From an uncultured Acidimicrobiales bacterium (GTDB lineage Bacteria > Actinomycetota > Acidimicrobiia > Acidimicrobiales > SZUA-35): a stretch of DNA of 36,708 nucleotides. The stretch lies in contig CALJSB010000155.1 of NCBI GenBank assembly GCA_937976305.1, forward strand, positions 1 through 36,708, given 5' to 3'. Shown here piece by piece: positions 6,861-13,864 of the stretch; within the stretch, counting starts at the first letter, position 1; each line of letters starts with the position of its first letter. Position numbers and translations under genes: made by a program. The notes beneath the pieces were generated by a model. It had not been told where the DNA came from and searched no databases. It was given only the letters and a program-made list of their open reading frames with translations.

Positions 6861-8317
6861 CATCAAGCCTCGTGCTGGTGCTCGGGGTGTCGTGCCTCGC
6901 CGCAGTTCACACGCTGTGGTCGCCCTGAGGCCTGTCGGTCGCAGAGACCCTTCTGCCCTCGGTCGAGGGCGCGGAACGACGTCGCGTGCGAGGCATCTTC
7001 GCTCTCACGGCAACGCTAAGCGGAGCCCTCGTCGGTTTCGGCTTTGGCGTCGTCGCTACTGGCGTTTCCATGCTTGCCGGCGTCAATCTCCCCATCGGAT
7101 TCTGGCCACTCGCTGGTCTGACCCTTGTGGCCCTTGCGCTTGATGCCGTGCATATGAAGCTCGGTTGGCCTCGCCCTGTTGCCCTTCATCGCCAAGTGCC
7201 TCAGCAATGGGGCAAGCTTCTGTCCGCTCCGGTCGTGGCCGGTCTGTACGGTGCTCGGCTCGGAGTTGGCCCTCTCACCATGCTCACTACGTGGTTGTGG
7301 TGGGCCGCGATGGTCGGGGCGAGCGTCATCAGCGTGTGGGCGGCAGTGGGAGCCGGCGCCGTGTTTGGTGCCAGTCGAGCGGTCGTGAATGAAATCGCCG
7401 CTCGACGAATCACCGCTGGCGGCCTCGGAACCATCGAGCGGCTCGGTGTCACAACCCGCCGTTCCTGGATCACCGTCAACGGCAGCACGCTCGTCGGGCT
7501 CGCTCTGATGGTGTTGATTGCCGGTGGCTGCGTGGCGGGCAACGACGTCGTCGCCAACGACACCGACTCCGGCGGCAGTGATTCGAACGAAACCGACTCG
7601 ATCGCTGTGCAAGGAACCTCGCAGACTCGCGCAACCGACACCGGCGACGACTCCGCTGGGCAGACAGACCACAACGACAACCCGTCAGAAACGACGACAG
7701 GAGACTCGATGACCGACAGCGCAGGCGATGATGCAGCGACCGAGTCGAGCGGAGCGGCTGCCGAGGCTGACAGCGAGAGCAGCGAGGCAGCGTCAGCCGC
7801 TGCGACTTGGCAACCGTCAACGCCCGAGGTCTTGTCGTCGGCATTGATCGGCGACGTTGCGTGGTTCAATCGCCTGACCGAACCGGGTGCTGATCTCTAT
7901 CTCGACATCGATGCGGCGTCGAACCGTCAACCCGACCCGACCGAAGAGCGGCCATTGCTCGAAACTCGGGGCTACCTCGGTGGCTGGAGTCGAGTGTTTC
8001 GAAACGACACTCAAGACGTGGTTGTCGCCCAGGTGTACGAGTTCGCAACCGAACAAGATGCATCGTTCTATTTGGAAGACGGGTTCATCACCCTCACCGG
8101 CCATGGCGCAGAGTTCTTCGACCTCGAATCGCTCGTTGGAGTGCGTGGTTTCCGTATCGACGGGGCCGACGAGATTGGCCCCATTGTGAACTACGGCCTC
8201 GCATACGCAGAGCAGAACCGCTGGTACCTGTTGACGCTCACTGGCGACCCCGACACCGCCACCCTCGACATTCTGATCGCGGCGATGGAAGCACAACGTC
8301 GAGTCGAGGCCGAGTAG
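6857..8317 (+). CDS. Membrane protein with in-frame TGA at codon 24 (candidate selenocysteine, SPU motif) and extracytoplasmic C-terminal domain
   Basis: ATG 6857 overlaps the previous stop (ATGA), like every other junction in this operon. It opens 23 codons of a membrane helix ending HTLWSP, then TGA (6926-6928), then the same frame stays open to 8317 (486 residues if TGA is read). CcdA/DsbD-like thiol transporters carry Cys in a (S/T)PC motif at the end of helix 1, so TGA sits where Cys is expected. Several further helices follow (about residues 44-195), including LGVGPLTMLTTWLWW. After a last helix ending IAGGC comes a Ser/Thr/Asp-rich linker and a ~170-residue soluble domain. A hairpin after the TGA may be a SECIS. 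Alternatives: a nonsense mutation of TGC/TGT, or a shorter protein from GTG 6986 (443 residues). Confidence 0.65.
6929..6971 (+). promoter_or_regulatory. Candidate bacterial SECIS element downstream of in-frame TGA
   Basis: GCCCTC (6955-6960) and GAGGGC (6965-6970) form a perfect 6-bp stem, extended by a T-G pair (6954/6971), closed by the tetraloop GGTC. The loop starts 33 nt after the TGA. A smaller hairpin (6937-6940 with 6946-6949, loop GCAGA) lies between. Bacterial SECIS hairpins lie inside the coding region just after UGA, with a G at the start of the apical loop; the E. coli fdhF loop also contains GGUC. The distance is longer than in fdhF but within the range accepted for other bacteria as I remember it. 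Confidence 0.4.
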
Positions 8318-8347
8318 TTCTACGGGCGTGCCATCCACCGCTGCGGC

Positions 8348-8353
8348 TAGATT
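8348..8353 (+). promoter_or_regulatory. Leaderless -10 box for the lldD-like gene
   Basis: TAGATT ends 6 nt before ATG 8360, and there is no Shine-Dalgarno sequence. This is one of the clearest examples in the window of the TANNNT-N6-start arrangement. Confidence 0.6.
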
Positions 8354-8359
8354 CTGGCC

Positions 8360-9601
8360 ATGGCACCAGCTGCGTTAGAGGCCGGAAAGCAGGCCCTCGA
8401 GAGCTTCCGCTCGGTCGTGCGGTTCAAAGAATTCGAGCGCGATCCCGTCACCCGGCGTCTCAACACCACCGCTGATGTGAGCGACTTGCGCTTGCACGCC
8501 AAACGTCGCTTGCCTCGCGGCATCTTCGACTACATCGACGGTGGGGCCGAAGACGAACGGACACTCGCCTCGAACTCGGCGGGGTTCGCCAAGCTGGAGT
8601 TCAAGCCCCGCATCCTGCGAGATGTCAGCGATCTCGACACGTCGATCACGTTGTTTGGCCAGCAACGTCCGACACCGGTGCTGTTTGCGGCGACGGGGTT
8701 CACCAGGATCGCCGACGCTCAGGGCGAGTTGGCTGTGGCACGGGCCGCAGCTCGGGCTGGGATTCCTTACGGGCTTTCGACCCTTTCGACGAGGTCGATC
8801 GAAGAAGTAGCCGCCGTGTCGGATGCGCCGTTGTGGTTCCAGGTCTACACCTGGAAAGACCGAGGCCTCGTTACCAACATGGTCGAGCGAGCCGCCGAAG
8901 CTGGTTACGAAGCCCTCACGCTCACGGTCGACACCGCGGTTCTCGGCCGTCGCGAGCGCGATGTTCGTCGGGGCTACACGCTGCCACCCAAGATCGGTCT
9001 CGAGACCATCATCGACGGCATCATCCATCCGCAGTGGACGAAGGACTTTCTCACCAACGAACCGATCACGTTTGCCAACGTCGTCGGTCACGGCGACGAA
9101 GACGGGTCCAGTGCGGTCACGCTCTCTGAGATGGTCAACAGCCAGTTCACGCAATCGCTGTCGTGGGACGACGTCGAGTGGCTGGCGTCGATCTGGGATG
9201 GGCCGATTGTGCTGAAAGGTGTCCAGACCGTTGCGGATGCCAAGCAGGCCGTGGCATCCGGGGTTGCCGGAATCGCGCTGTCGAATCATGGCGGTCGTCA
9301 ACTCGACGATGCTCCCGCTCCTATTGAGTTGGTGGAACCCGTAGCGCAGGAAGTGGGTGGCCAAGTCGCCATCATCTGCGAAGGCGGCGTGCGTCGAGGC
9401 AGCGACATCGTGAAGGCGCTCGCGTTGGGTGCCGATGCGGTGTCGATCGGTCGGCCGTATCTCTATGCCCTTGGTGCAGCGGGCGAGCGTGGGGTCGATT
9501 GGCTGATCGATTTCCTCGATACGGGGATGCGCCGCACGATGGCCCTCAGCGGTGTTCGGTCGGTCGCTGAGATCGATCGAGAGCTCGTTCGCTGGAAGTA
9601 G
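8360..9601 (+). CDS. lldD: FMN-dependent alpha-hydroxy-acid dehydrogenase (L-lactate dehydrogenase-like)
   Basis: This 413-residue member of the LldD/glycolate oxidase family oxidises an L-2-hydroxy acid, most likely L-lactate, with FMN and passes electrons to the respiratory chain. Visible family motifs: FDYIDGGAEDE near the N-terminus, ATGFTRIADAQGELAVARAA, WFQVYTWKDR, LTVDTAVLGRRERDVRRG, VLKGVQT (FMN lysine), ALSNHGGRQLDDAP (catalytic His and substrate Arg) and GADAVSIGRPYLY. The ~40-residue N-terminal extension and overall pattern match the actinobacterial LldD2 type, but the mycofactocin-associated MftD is a close relative and cannot be excluded. Transcribed alone from a leaderless promoter. 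Its last 56 nt overlap the convergent gene at 9546. Confidence 0.8.
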   Translation: MAPAALEAGKQALESFRSVVRFKEFERDPVTRRLNTTADVSDLRLHAKRRLPRGIFDYIDGGAEDERTLASNSAGFAKLEFKPRILRDVSDLDTSITLFGQQRPTPVLFAATGFTRIADAQGELAVARAAARAGIPYGLSTLSTRSIEEVAAVSDAPLWFQVYTWKDRGLVTNMVERAAEAGYEALTLTVDTAVLGRRERDVRRGYTLPPKIGLETIIDGIIHPQWTKDFLTNEPITFANVVGHGDEDGSSAVTLSEMVNSQFTQSLSWDDVEWLASIWDGPIVLKGVQTVADAKQAVASGVAGIALSNHGGRQLDDAPAPIELVEPVAQEVGGQVAIICEGGVRRGSDIVKALALGADAVSIGRPYLYALGAAGERGVDWLIDFLDTGMRRTMALSGVRSVAEIDRELVRWK

Positions 9602-9812
9602 CAGCTGGCTGATCTGGCTGATCTGGCTGACTGGTGTTGGTGCGCCGTGCCCTCAATGCCCAGAACGCAGCGAGCGCAAGAGTGACCGCAACAACCGCCG
9701 CTTCGATCGAAACCAGGGCTGCGAAACCTGCGCCTCCGATGGCGATCGCGGCCACTAACTCCAACCCGCAGACGATGCCAATGATTGACGCCCATCGGCT
9801 CTTCTTTGTCAT
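9546..9812 (-). CDS. Small two-helix membrane protein
   Basis: The 88-residue product has a basic start (MTKKSRWASI), two predicted membrane helices (about residues 9-33 and 36-54) and a polar tail with PDQPDQP. I do not recognise a family. ATG 9812 overlaps the stop of the preceding minus-strand gene as ATGA, so I take it as the last gene of the MerR operon rather than part of a longer frame starting upstream. Its 3' 56 nt lie antisense to the end of the lldD-like gene, and its tail is encoded by a 9-bp repeat (9605-9632). The tail may therefore be an overrun of little function. Confidence 0.5.
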   Translation of the reverse strand: MTKKSRWASIIGIVCGLELVAAIAIGGAGFAALVSIEAAVVAVTLALAAFWALRARRTNTSQPDQPDQPAATSSERALDRSQRPTEHR

Positions 9813-10045
9813 GTCGCACTCCGAGTGCCAAGGAATCTCTGTGCCGCAATGCCGGCCCAGATGGTCTCGAGGACGGCGAAGATCCATGCACCCGTGAGGA
9901 TGGCGTAGGTCGCGGTCGCAGCGCAGCCGACAGCAAACGCCGCGATCCACGCCGCATGGCGCGCCTCGAGTGCATACGACGTCACCATGAGAGTCGCGGC
10001 AGCAACGCCGAAGGCGGTCAGCAACAGGTGTCCATTCGGGGACAC
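9809..10045 (-). CDS. Small two-to-three-helix membrane protein of the MerR operon
   Basis: This hydrophobic protein of ~78 residues has helices around LLLTAFGVAAATLMVTSYAL, AAWIAAFAVGCAATATYAIL and AWIFAVLETIWAGIAA. Similar short membrane proteins (SYALE...AWxxAFA...GAWxFxVxExxWA) are common in actinobacteria but have no known function. The start is uncertain: GTG 10045 overlaps the MerR gene's last 28 nt, and TTG 10024 is an alternative with a shorter overlap. The downstream gene begins in its stop codon. Confidence 0.5.
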   Translation of the reverse strand: MSPNGHLLLTAFGVAAATLMVTSYALEARHAAWIAAFAVGCAATATYAILTGAWIFAVLETIWAGIAAQRFLGTRSAT

Positions 10046-10395
10046 TCGGCCACCACTTGGCAGCCGCACTCAACAACTTCTTCGAGAATCTCGATCATCG
10101 TGGCGAGTTCGGCCTGTTGCGCCCGGAGCACATCAATCTTGTCTCGGGCGAGCTGCTGCGAAGCGCCGGAAGTGTCGTCGAGCATGTCTCGGATCTCTGT
10201 GAGGCTGAAACCAAATCGCTGCGCTCGACGGATGAAGTTGACTCGCCCGATTGCGTCCATGGCAAAGCGGCGCTTGCCGCCCACCCGACCCACTGGCGTG
10301 ATGATGTGCAGTTCGTCGTAGTGGCGGAGTGCTGAAACGGCGACGCCCGTTGCTGCTGCGAGTTCGCCAATTGGCAATGAGGCAGCCGTGCTCAC
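10018..10395 (-). CDS. MerR-family transcriptional regulator, SoxR-like with altered cysteine cluster
   Basis: The 125-residue protein has an N-terminal MerR winged helix (LPIGELAAATGVAVSALRHY, then GRVGGKRRF) and a coiled-coil dimer helix. Its C-terminal cluster is C110-x-C112-x5-C118, with C124-C125 at the very end. SoxR binds a [2Fe-2S] centre through C-x2-C-x-C-x5-C; here the last three match but the first is Val. The terminal CC might replace it, or the sensor may bind metal instead. GTG 10395 overlaps the preceding stop as GTGA. The promoter at 10710-10740, with a SoxR-box-like operator, is probably its autoregulated target. Confidence 0.8.
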   Translation of the reverse strand: MSTAASLPIGELAAATGVAVSALRHYDELHIITPVGRVGGKRRFAMDAIGRVNFIRRAQRFGFSLTEIRDMLDDTSGASQQLARDKIDVLRAQQAELATMIEILEEVVECGCQVVAECPRMDTCC

Positions 10396-10703
10396 GCGAG
10401 CTCGACCCCGGACAGCAGCGAGATCACGGGGAGGGCCTGCGGGTTTTGGCTCGTGACCTCGAGCTGCACCGCATCGCCAATCGTTGAGAGGCTGATCTCG
10501 AGGAAGGCGCAACAGGCCCCTTCGCGAGCGGCGAGATCCTTGATGTCGTCTTCGAGTGCGGCGGGCATCGTCATGCGTACGCCACCGGGGATGGCTTCTA
10601 TCGTCTGCGCCTGCCCTTGCAGGTCCGCCCACTCGTGAACTTGGGAGGCGGCCTCTTTGGTTGTGAGGGTGCATGCCACCGGAGGAGTGTTGTTGGTGTC
10701 CAT
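10392..10703 (-). CDS. Conserved small protein co-encoded with MerR regulator
   Basis: The 103-residue soluble protein begins MDTNNTPPVACTL and contains PGGVRMTMPAALEDDIKDLA, then GACCAFLEISLS and a C-terminal PQALPVISLL. I recall similar short proteins with a central CCAF motif beside MerR-type regulators, but no established function; the adjacent cysteines suggest metal or redox chemistry. The start at ATG 10703 is fixed by a -10 box ending 6 nt upstream. It is first in a minus-strand operon with merR and two small membrane proteins. Confidence 0.65.
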   Translation of the reverse strand: MDTNNTPPVACTLTTKEAASQVHEWADLQGQAQTIEAIPGGVRMTMPAALEDDIKDLAAREGACCAFLEISLSTIGDAVQLEVTSQNPQALPVISLLSGVELA

Positions 10704-10709
10704 TGGAGG

Positions 10710-10740
10710 ATCGTATGACCTCAAGTCGACTTGAGGTCAA
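10710..10740 (-). promoter_or_regulatory. MerR-type promoter with perfect 24-bp palindromic operator
   Basis: On the minus strand, -35 TTGACC (10735-10740) and -10 TACGAT (10710-10715) are 19 bp apart, the long spacer typical of MerR-activated promoters. Positions 10716-10739 form a perfect 24-bp palindrome with the core CCTCAAGT-cg-ACTTGAGG, the same half-sites as the enterobacterial SoxR box. The -10 ends 6 nt before ATG 10703, so the transcript is predicted leaderless. Confidence 0.8.
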
Positions 10741-10822
10741 GGGAAACCTTGCAATCCGGCGCTGTGCTGTGGCGTTCACCGCATCGAAACACCGACGAAC
10801 ATCCCCAGAAACAGCGATCCCG

Positions 10823-10828
10823 TACAAC
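10823..10828 (+). promoter_or_regulatory. Candidate leaderless -10 box for the deaminase-family gene
   Basis: TACAAC ends 6 nt before ATG 10835. The last base differs from the TANNNT consensus. No Shine-Dalgarno is visible. Confidence 0.35.
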
Positions 10829-10834
10829 TAGCGC

Positions 10835-11884
10835 ATGGACTTTGACAGCGGCCCGCTTCCACAGCGACACCAGCTCATCCGACGCCTCCCGAAGGTGGAT
10901 CTGCATTGCCACCTCGAGGGCACGGTCCAACCGGCGACACGGGCGAAGCTGGCCCAGGCCAGAGGCATCGAGGCCGTGGTCGATCTCGATCAACCAAACC
11001 GACACAGCTCAGCGACCGAGCTCGTCGGCGTATTCGACCAACTCGGCTCGTTGCTGCAGACATCGGCCGACTTCGAGTTGCTGGTCTACGAGGCAGCACG
11101 AGACGCCGCAGCCGCCGGGATCCACTACCGAGAGATGCTGTTCTCGCCAGGGTTTCATCTGCAGCGTGGTGTCACGTTCGCAACGCTTTGGGAAGGAATG
11201 AATGCCGGGATCGAGGCCGGAAAAGCCGACTTCGGTGTCACCACTCGACTCATCGTCGACGTTGACGCACCAAGGGGAGCGCCGCTCGTGTTCGCACTGC
11301 TGCAGCTGATCCGAAACACCGATCGTCAAGTGTTGATCGGGATCGGCGGCGATGTCCGGGGCGTGGTTGCTGACGATGCACTTGAGCGCGTTGTCAACGA
11401 TGCAAACGCCATCGGTCTCAAGACGTGTTTCCACATGGGTGCCGACGCTCCGGCTTCGCGCATTGCGTCGCTCATCGACGCCGGCGTTGATCGAATCGGA
11501 CACGGGGCACGGTTGCTCGAGAACCGAGATATTGCCGTGCGGGTCATCGAGATGGAGCAGCCGGTCGTGAGCTGCCCATCCTCAGATGTCGCCTTGGGCG
11601 TCGTTGACAAACTCTCAGCGCATCCCTTTCGGGAACAGTTCAGACGAGGCGTTCATGTGACGCTGAGCAGTGATTGCCCGGCGTTGTCGGGGCTTGATCT
11701 CGCCGACGAATACGCAGCCGGGGCTGACGCGTTTGGGATGACTGATGATGCACTCGACGACGTGATCGTGGCTGGCATCAACGCCGCCTGGCTCGACGAC
11801 GGTCAGAAGCGATCCATGCGAAATGCGCTTGTCTCGGTCAGGCGTTGCGGATCGATGGCCGAAGCAACAGCAGCGGAATGGTGA
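10835..11884 (+). CDS. Adenosine deaminase-family amidohydrolase with non-canonical active site
   Basis: The 349-residue TIM-barrel protein has the metal-binding H24-x-H26 (VDLHCHLEG), H200 (CFHMGAD), H223 (DRIGHGA) and D280 (SSDCP) of the adenosine deaminase family. Two usual residues differ: the catalytic Glu of H-x-G-E is Ala203 (followed by Asp), and the second Asp of the DD pair is Cys281. The metal site is therefore intact, but proton transfer must differ or the substrate is not adenosine. The 3' end overlaps the convergent MFS gene by 47 nt. Upstream it diverges from the MerR operon. Confidence 0.8.
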   Translation: MDFDSGPLPQRHQLIRRLPKVDLHCHLEGTVQPATRAKLAQARGIEAVVDLDQPNRHSSATELVGVFDQLGSLLQTSADFELLVYEAARDAAAAGIHYREMLFSPGFHLQRGVTFATLWEGMNAGIEAGKADFGVTTRLIVDVDAPRGAPLVFALLQLIRNTDRQVLIGIGGDVRGVVADDALERVVNDANAIGLKTCFHMGADAPASRIASLIDAGVDRIGHGARLLENRDIAVRVIEMEQPVVSCPSSDVALGVVDKLSAHPFREQFRRGVHVTLSSDCPALSGLDLADEYAAGADAFGMTDDALDDVIVAGINAAWLDDGQKRSMRNALVSVRRCGSMAEATAAEW

Positions 11885-13070
11885 TCGCCATGGTGACGAG
11901 CCCGACTGTTCGCATCGTGAGCACCGGGCCGAGGGCTGGGGCCAACACCGTTTGGGTGAGCGCTCCAAACGGCAAACCGCCAGAGAAGCCGAGCGTCATG
12001 ATACCCATGACTCGACCCATCATGGCGTCCTCGGTGCGCTGCTGAAGCAGCGTTCGGTGCGAGGCGATGGCGATGCCGGCGTTGATGCCCCATGCGACCA
12101 TCACAGCCACAGCGACCCAGTAGTTGGGCGCCAGACTGAGCAAGAACTGGCCCATGCCGAGACCGATCCCGATGAAGAGCCCGACGTTGAGCCCGTGCCG
12201 CATGTCTTTGCGTCTGGCCACAACCGCTGAGCTCGCGAGCATGCCGACACCAAAGGTGCCGAGCAGCAAGCCGGCAGCAAGTGAACCCATGCCGAAGTCT
12301 TCTTCGACCACGCGGGGCATGGCGATCTGCATCACGCTGAAGGAGCTTCCGAGCACAAGCGTGGCGATCAGCAGGCTTCGTCGAGGCTCGGAACCGAGCC
12401 CGTAACGGAGGCCCTCGAGCACGTCGGACCGGAGACTCTGAGGTGGCCCGGTCTTCTCGGCGTCCGGTGGGATGGTGACACCCCAGATCAAGAAAGCCGA
12501 GATGAACATGACGAGGGCCAGCAGGGCGAAGCCTCCCTCGTTGCCGAAGATGGCAATGGCGCCTCCTGCGAAACCGAGTCCGACGAAGCTGGCTGCTTGG
12601 CTGCCGCCGTTCTGCAGAGCGGCGGCGTTCAGCAACCGCTCGCGTGACACGAGCTTTGGCACCACGGCATTGAGGTTCGGCTGCATCATCACGATGGCGG
12701 TGCCTAACAAGACGGCGGCGAATCCCGTGCGTCGAGGCGTCGCCTGATCGGTGGCCACCACGATCGACCACACGAGCAACAGTGCGCCGGTCACGATAAT
12801 CCAGAACAGCATCATGCGGCGACGATCGAATCGGTCTGACCAGGCGCCGGCGGGAAGGGCGAGGATCAGCGCAGGAAGGCCGAGAGCGATGCCGAGGAGT
12901 CCCTCGGCAGAGGGCCACGCCGTCAGAGTGACGATCAGCCATACGAAGACGAAGCGCAGCGTGCCGTTTGTGCCAAAGACCAGGACGCTTGCGATCCAAT
13001 AACGACGGAAGTTCCGATCGCTCAACAGCTCCCCCACAGGGGACTGTTGCTTGTCTGTGGCTTGCGTCAC
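11838..13070 (-). CDS. MFS transporter
   Basis: This 410-residue protein with about 12 membrane helices belongs to the major facilitator superfamily, resembling the enterobactin-exporter/macrolide-efflux type. It opens with SDRNFRRYWIASVLVF, and the loop after helix 2 reads GAWSDRFDRRRMM, the MFS motif A. A second such loop occurs at the domain repeat (VVARRKDMRH). The substrate cannot be told. GTG 13070 is preceded by GAGAGG (13079-13084) at 8 nt spacing, so it probably has a true Shine-Dalgarno, unlike many neighbours. It diverges from the engB leader ORF. Confidence 0.85.
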   Translation of the reverse strand: MTQATDKQQSPVGELLSDRNFRRYWIASVLVFGTNGTLRFVFVWLIVTLTAWPSAEGLLGIALGLPALILALPAGAWSDRFDRRRMMLFWIIVTGALLLVWSIVVATDQATPRRTGFAAVLLGTAIVMMQPNLNAVVPKLVSRERLLNAAALQNGGSQAASFVGLGFAGGAIAIFGNEGGFALLALVMFISAFLIWGVTIPPDAEKTGPPQSLRSDVLEGLRYGLGSEPRRSLLIATLVLGSSFSVMQIAMPRVVEEDFGMGSLAAGLLLGTFGVGMLASSAVVARRKDMRHGLNVGLFIGIGLGMGQFLLSLAPNYWVAVAVMVAWGINAGIAIASHRTLLQQRTEDAMMGRVMGIMTLGFSGGLPFGALTQTVLAPALGPVLTMRTVGLVTMAITIPLLLLRPSIRNA

Positions 13071-13127
13071 CGGGGCATCCTCTCACCGATCCCACCGTCG
13101 TCCCAACTGGCAACGACCCCGGCCCCG

Positions 13128-13133
13128 TAGGCT
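13128..13133 (+). promoter_or_regulatory. Leaderless -10 box for the engB leader ORF
   Basis: TAGGCT ends 6 nt before ATG 13140, matching the leaderless arrangement used by other genes in this window. Confidence 0.55.
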
Positions 13134-13139
13134 CAGCCG

Positions 13140-13235
13140 ATGCGTCTTGATGCCCTTCGGCTTGTGGACAATCGCCTTCAAGTCGAGGGCATCCCTGCTG
13201 CCCTGTTCGTTGCACAACCAGCAACGGAGCGCTGA
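13140..13235 (+). CDS. Leaderless 31-codon ORF coupled to engB
   Basis: The ORF encodes MRLDALRLVDNRLQVEG followed by 14 more residues, ending in TGA. The stop shares its last base with the engB start (TGATG, 13233-13237), so engB is probably translated by terminating ribosomes. No family is recognised. Support comes from the well-placed -10 box and the overlap, since engB has no Shine-Dalgarno of its own. It could be a real small protein or a leader peptide whose only job is to load ribosomes. Confidence 0.5.
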   Translation: MRLDALRLVDNRLQVEGIPAALFVAQPATER

Positions 13236-13840
13236 TGGCACCGCTTCCCCTCGAGTTCGTTCAATCGGCATCCAAGCACAGCCAACTGCCCGAGACTCGG
13301 GCGGAGGTCACGGTTGTCGGCCGGTCGAACGTTGGCAAGTCGTCACTGCTGAACGCGCTCGCACTTCGCAAGAAGCTTGCGCACGTGTCGAACACGCCAG
13401 GCCGGACCCGACTGCTCAACCTGTTTGAGATCGTCGATCCCAAAGACAAACGTCCGGGCCTGTCAAAAACAATGGTCGATCTGCCCGGCTACGGCTTCGC
13501 CAAGGCGCCGGGCAACATGCGAGCCGAGTGGCAGTCGATGATCGAGAGCTACCTGCTCGAGCGGGACAACCTTTTGATGGTGATCGTGCTGGTCGATGGG
13601 GCCATCGGACCGACAAAGCTTGATGTCCAGATGCTCGACTGGCTACGAGCGAATGGTCTGCCTCACTCGGTGGTAGCGACCAAGCACGACAAGGTGAAGT
13701 CGTCGATTCGGGAGAAGCGCAAGAAGGATCTCGCCGAGGGATGCGACCTCGAGCCTCGCGACGTGATCTGGGTCAGTGCCGAAAAGGGCACCGGCCTCGA
13801 CCGTCTCCGCGGCCTCGTCATGACCTGGCTCCAAGACTGA
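13235..13840 (+). CDS. engB: Ribosome biogenesis GTPase EngB (YsxC/YihA)
   Basis: The 201-residue GTPase shows G1 GRSNVGKSS, G2-region SNTPGRTRLLN, G3 VDLPGYGFA, G4 TKHDK and G5 SAEKGTG, the full EngB set. It helps assemble the 50S ribosomal subunit in the cytoplasm. Length is usual for the family. The start at ATG 13235 is supported by the immediate MAPLPLEFVQSA sequence and by the TGATG coupling to the 31-codon ORF. The loop IVDPKDKRPGLSKT between G2 and G3 is slightly longer than in E. coli. Confidence 0.95.
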   Translation: MAPLPLEFVQSASKHSQLPETRAEVTVVGRSNVGKSSLLNALALRKKLAHVSNTPGRTRLLNLFEIVDPKDKRPGLSKTMVDLPGYGFAKAPGNMRAEWQSMIESYLLERDNLLMVIVLVDGAIGPTKLDVQMLDWLRANGLPHSVVATKHDKVKSSIREKRKKDLAEGCDLEPRDVIWVSAEKGTGLDRLRGLVMTWLQD

Positions 13841-13864
13841 CCGCCTCTATCTCACGCATTCTCA

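Noticed and set aside
5760-6866. Long minus-strand open frame opposite the Cys-rich fusion gene
   Set aside because: No recognisable protein features; explained by third-position GC bias of the plus-strand gene.
6986-8317. A separate membrane-protein gene starting at GTG 6986
   Set aside because: It lacks the first helix and the coupled start that every other gene in the operon has, and the frame upstream is open except for the single TGA. Kept only as an alternative.
13067-13078. Three-codon ORF (ATG CCC CGG TGA, minus strand) overlapping the MFS GTG start
   Set aside because: The GAGAGG box fits the MFS start, and so short an ORF is likely by chance.
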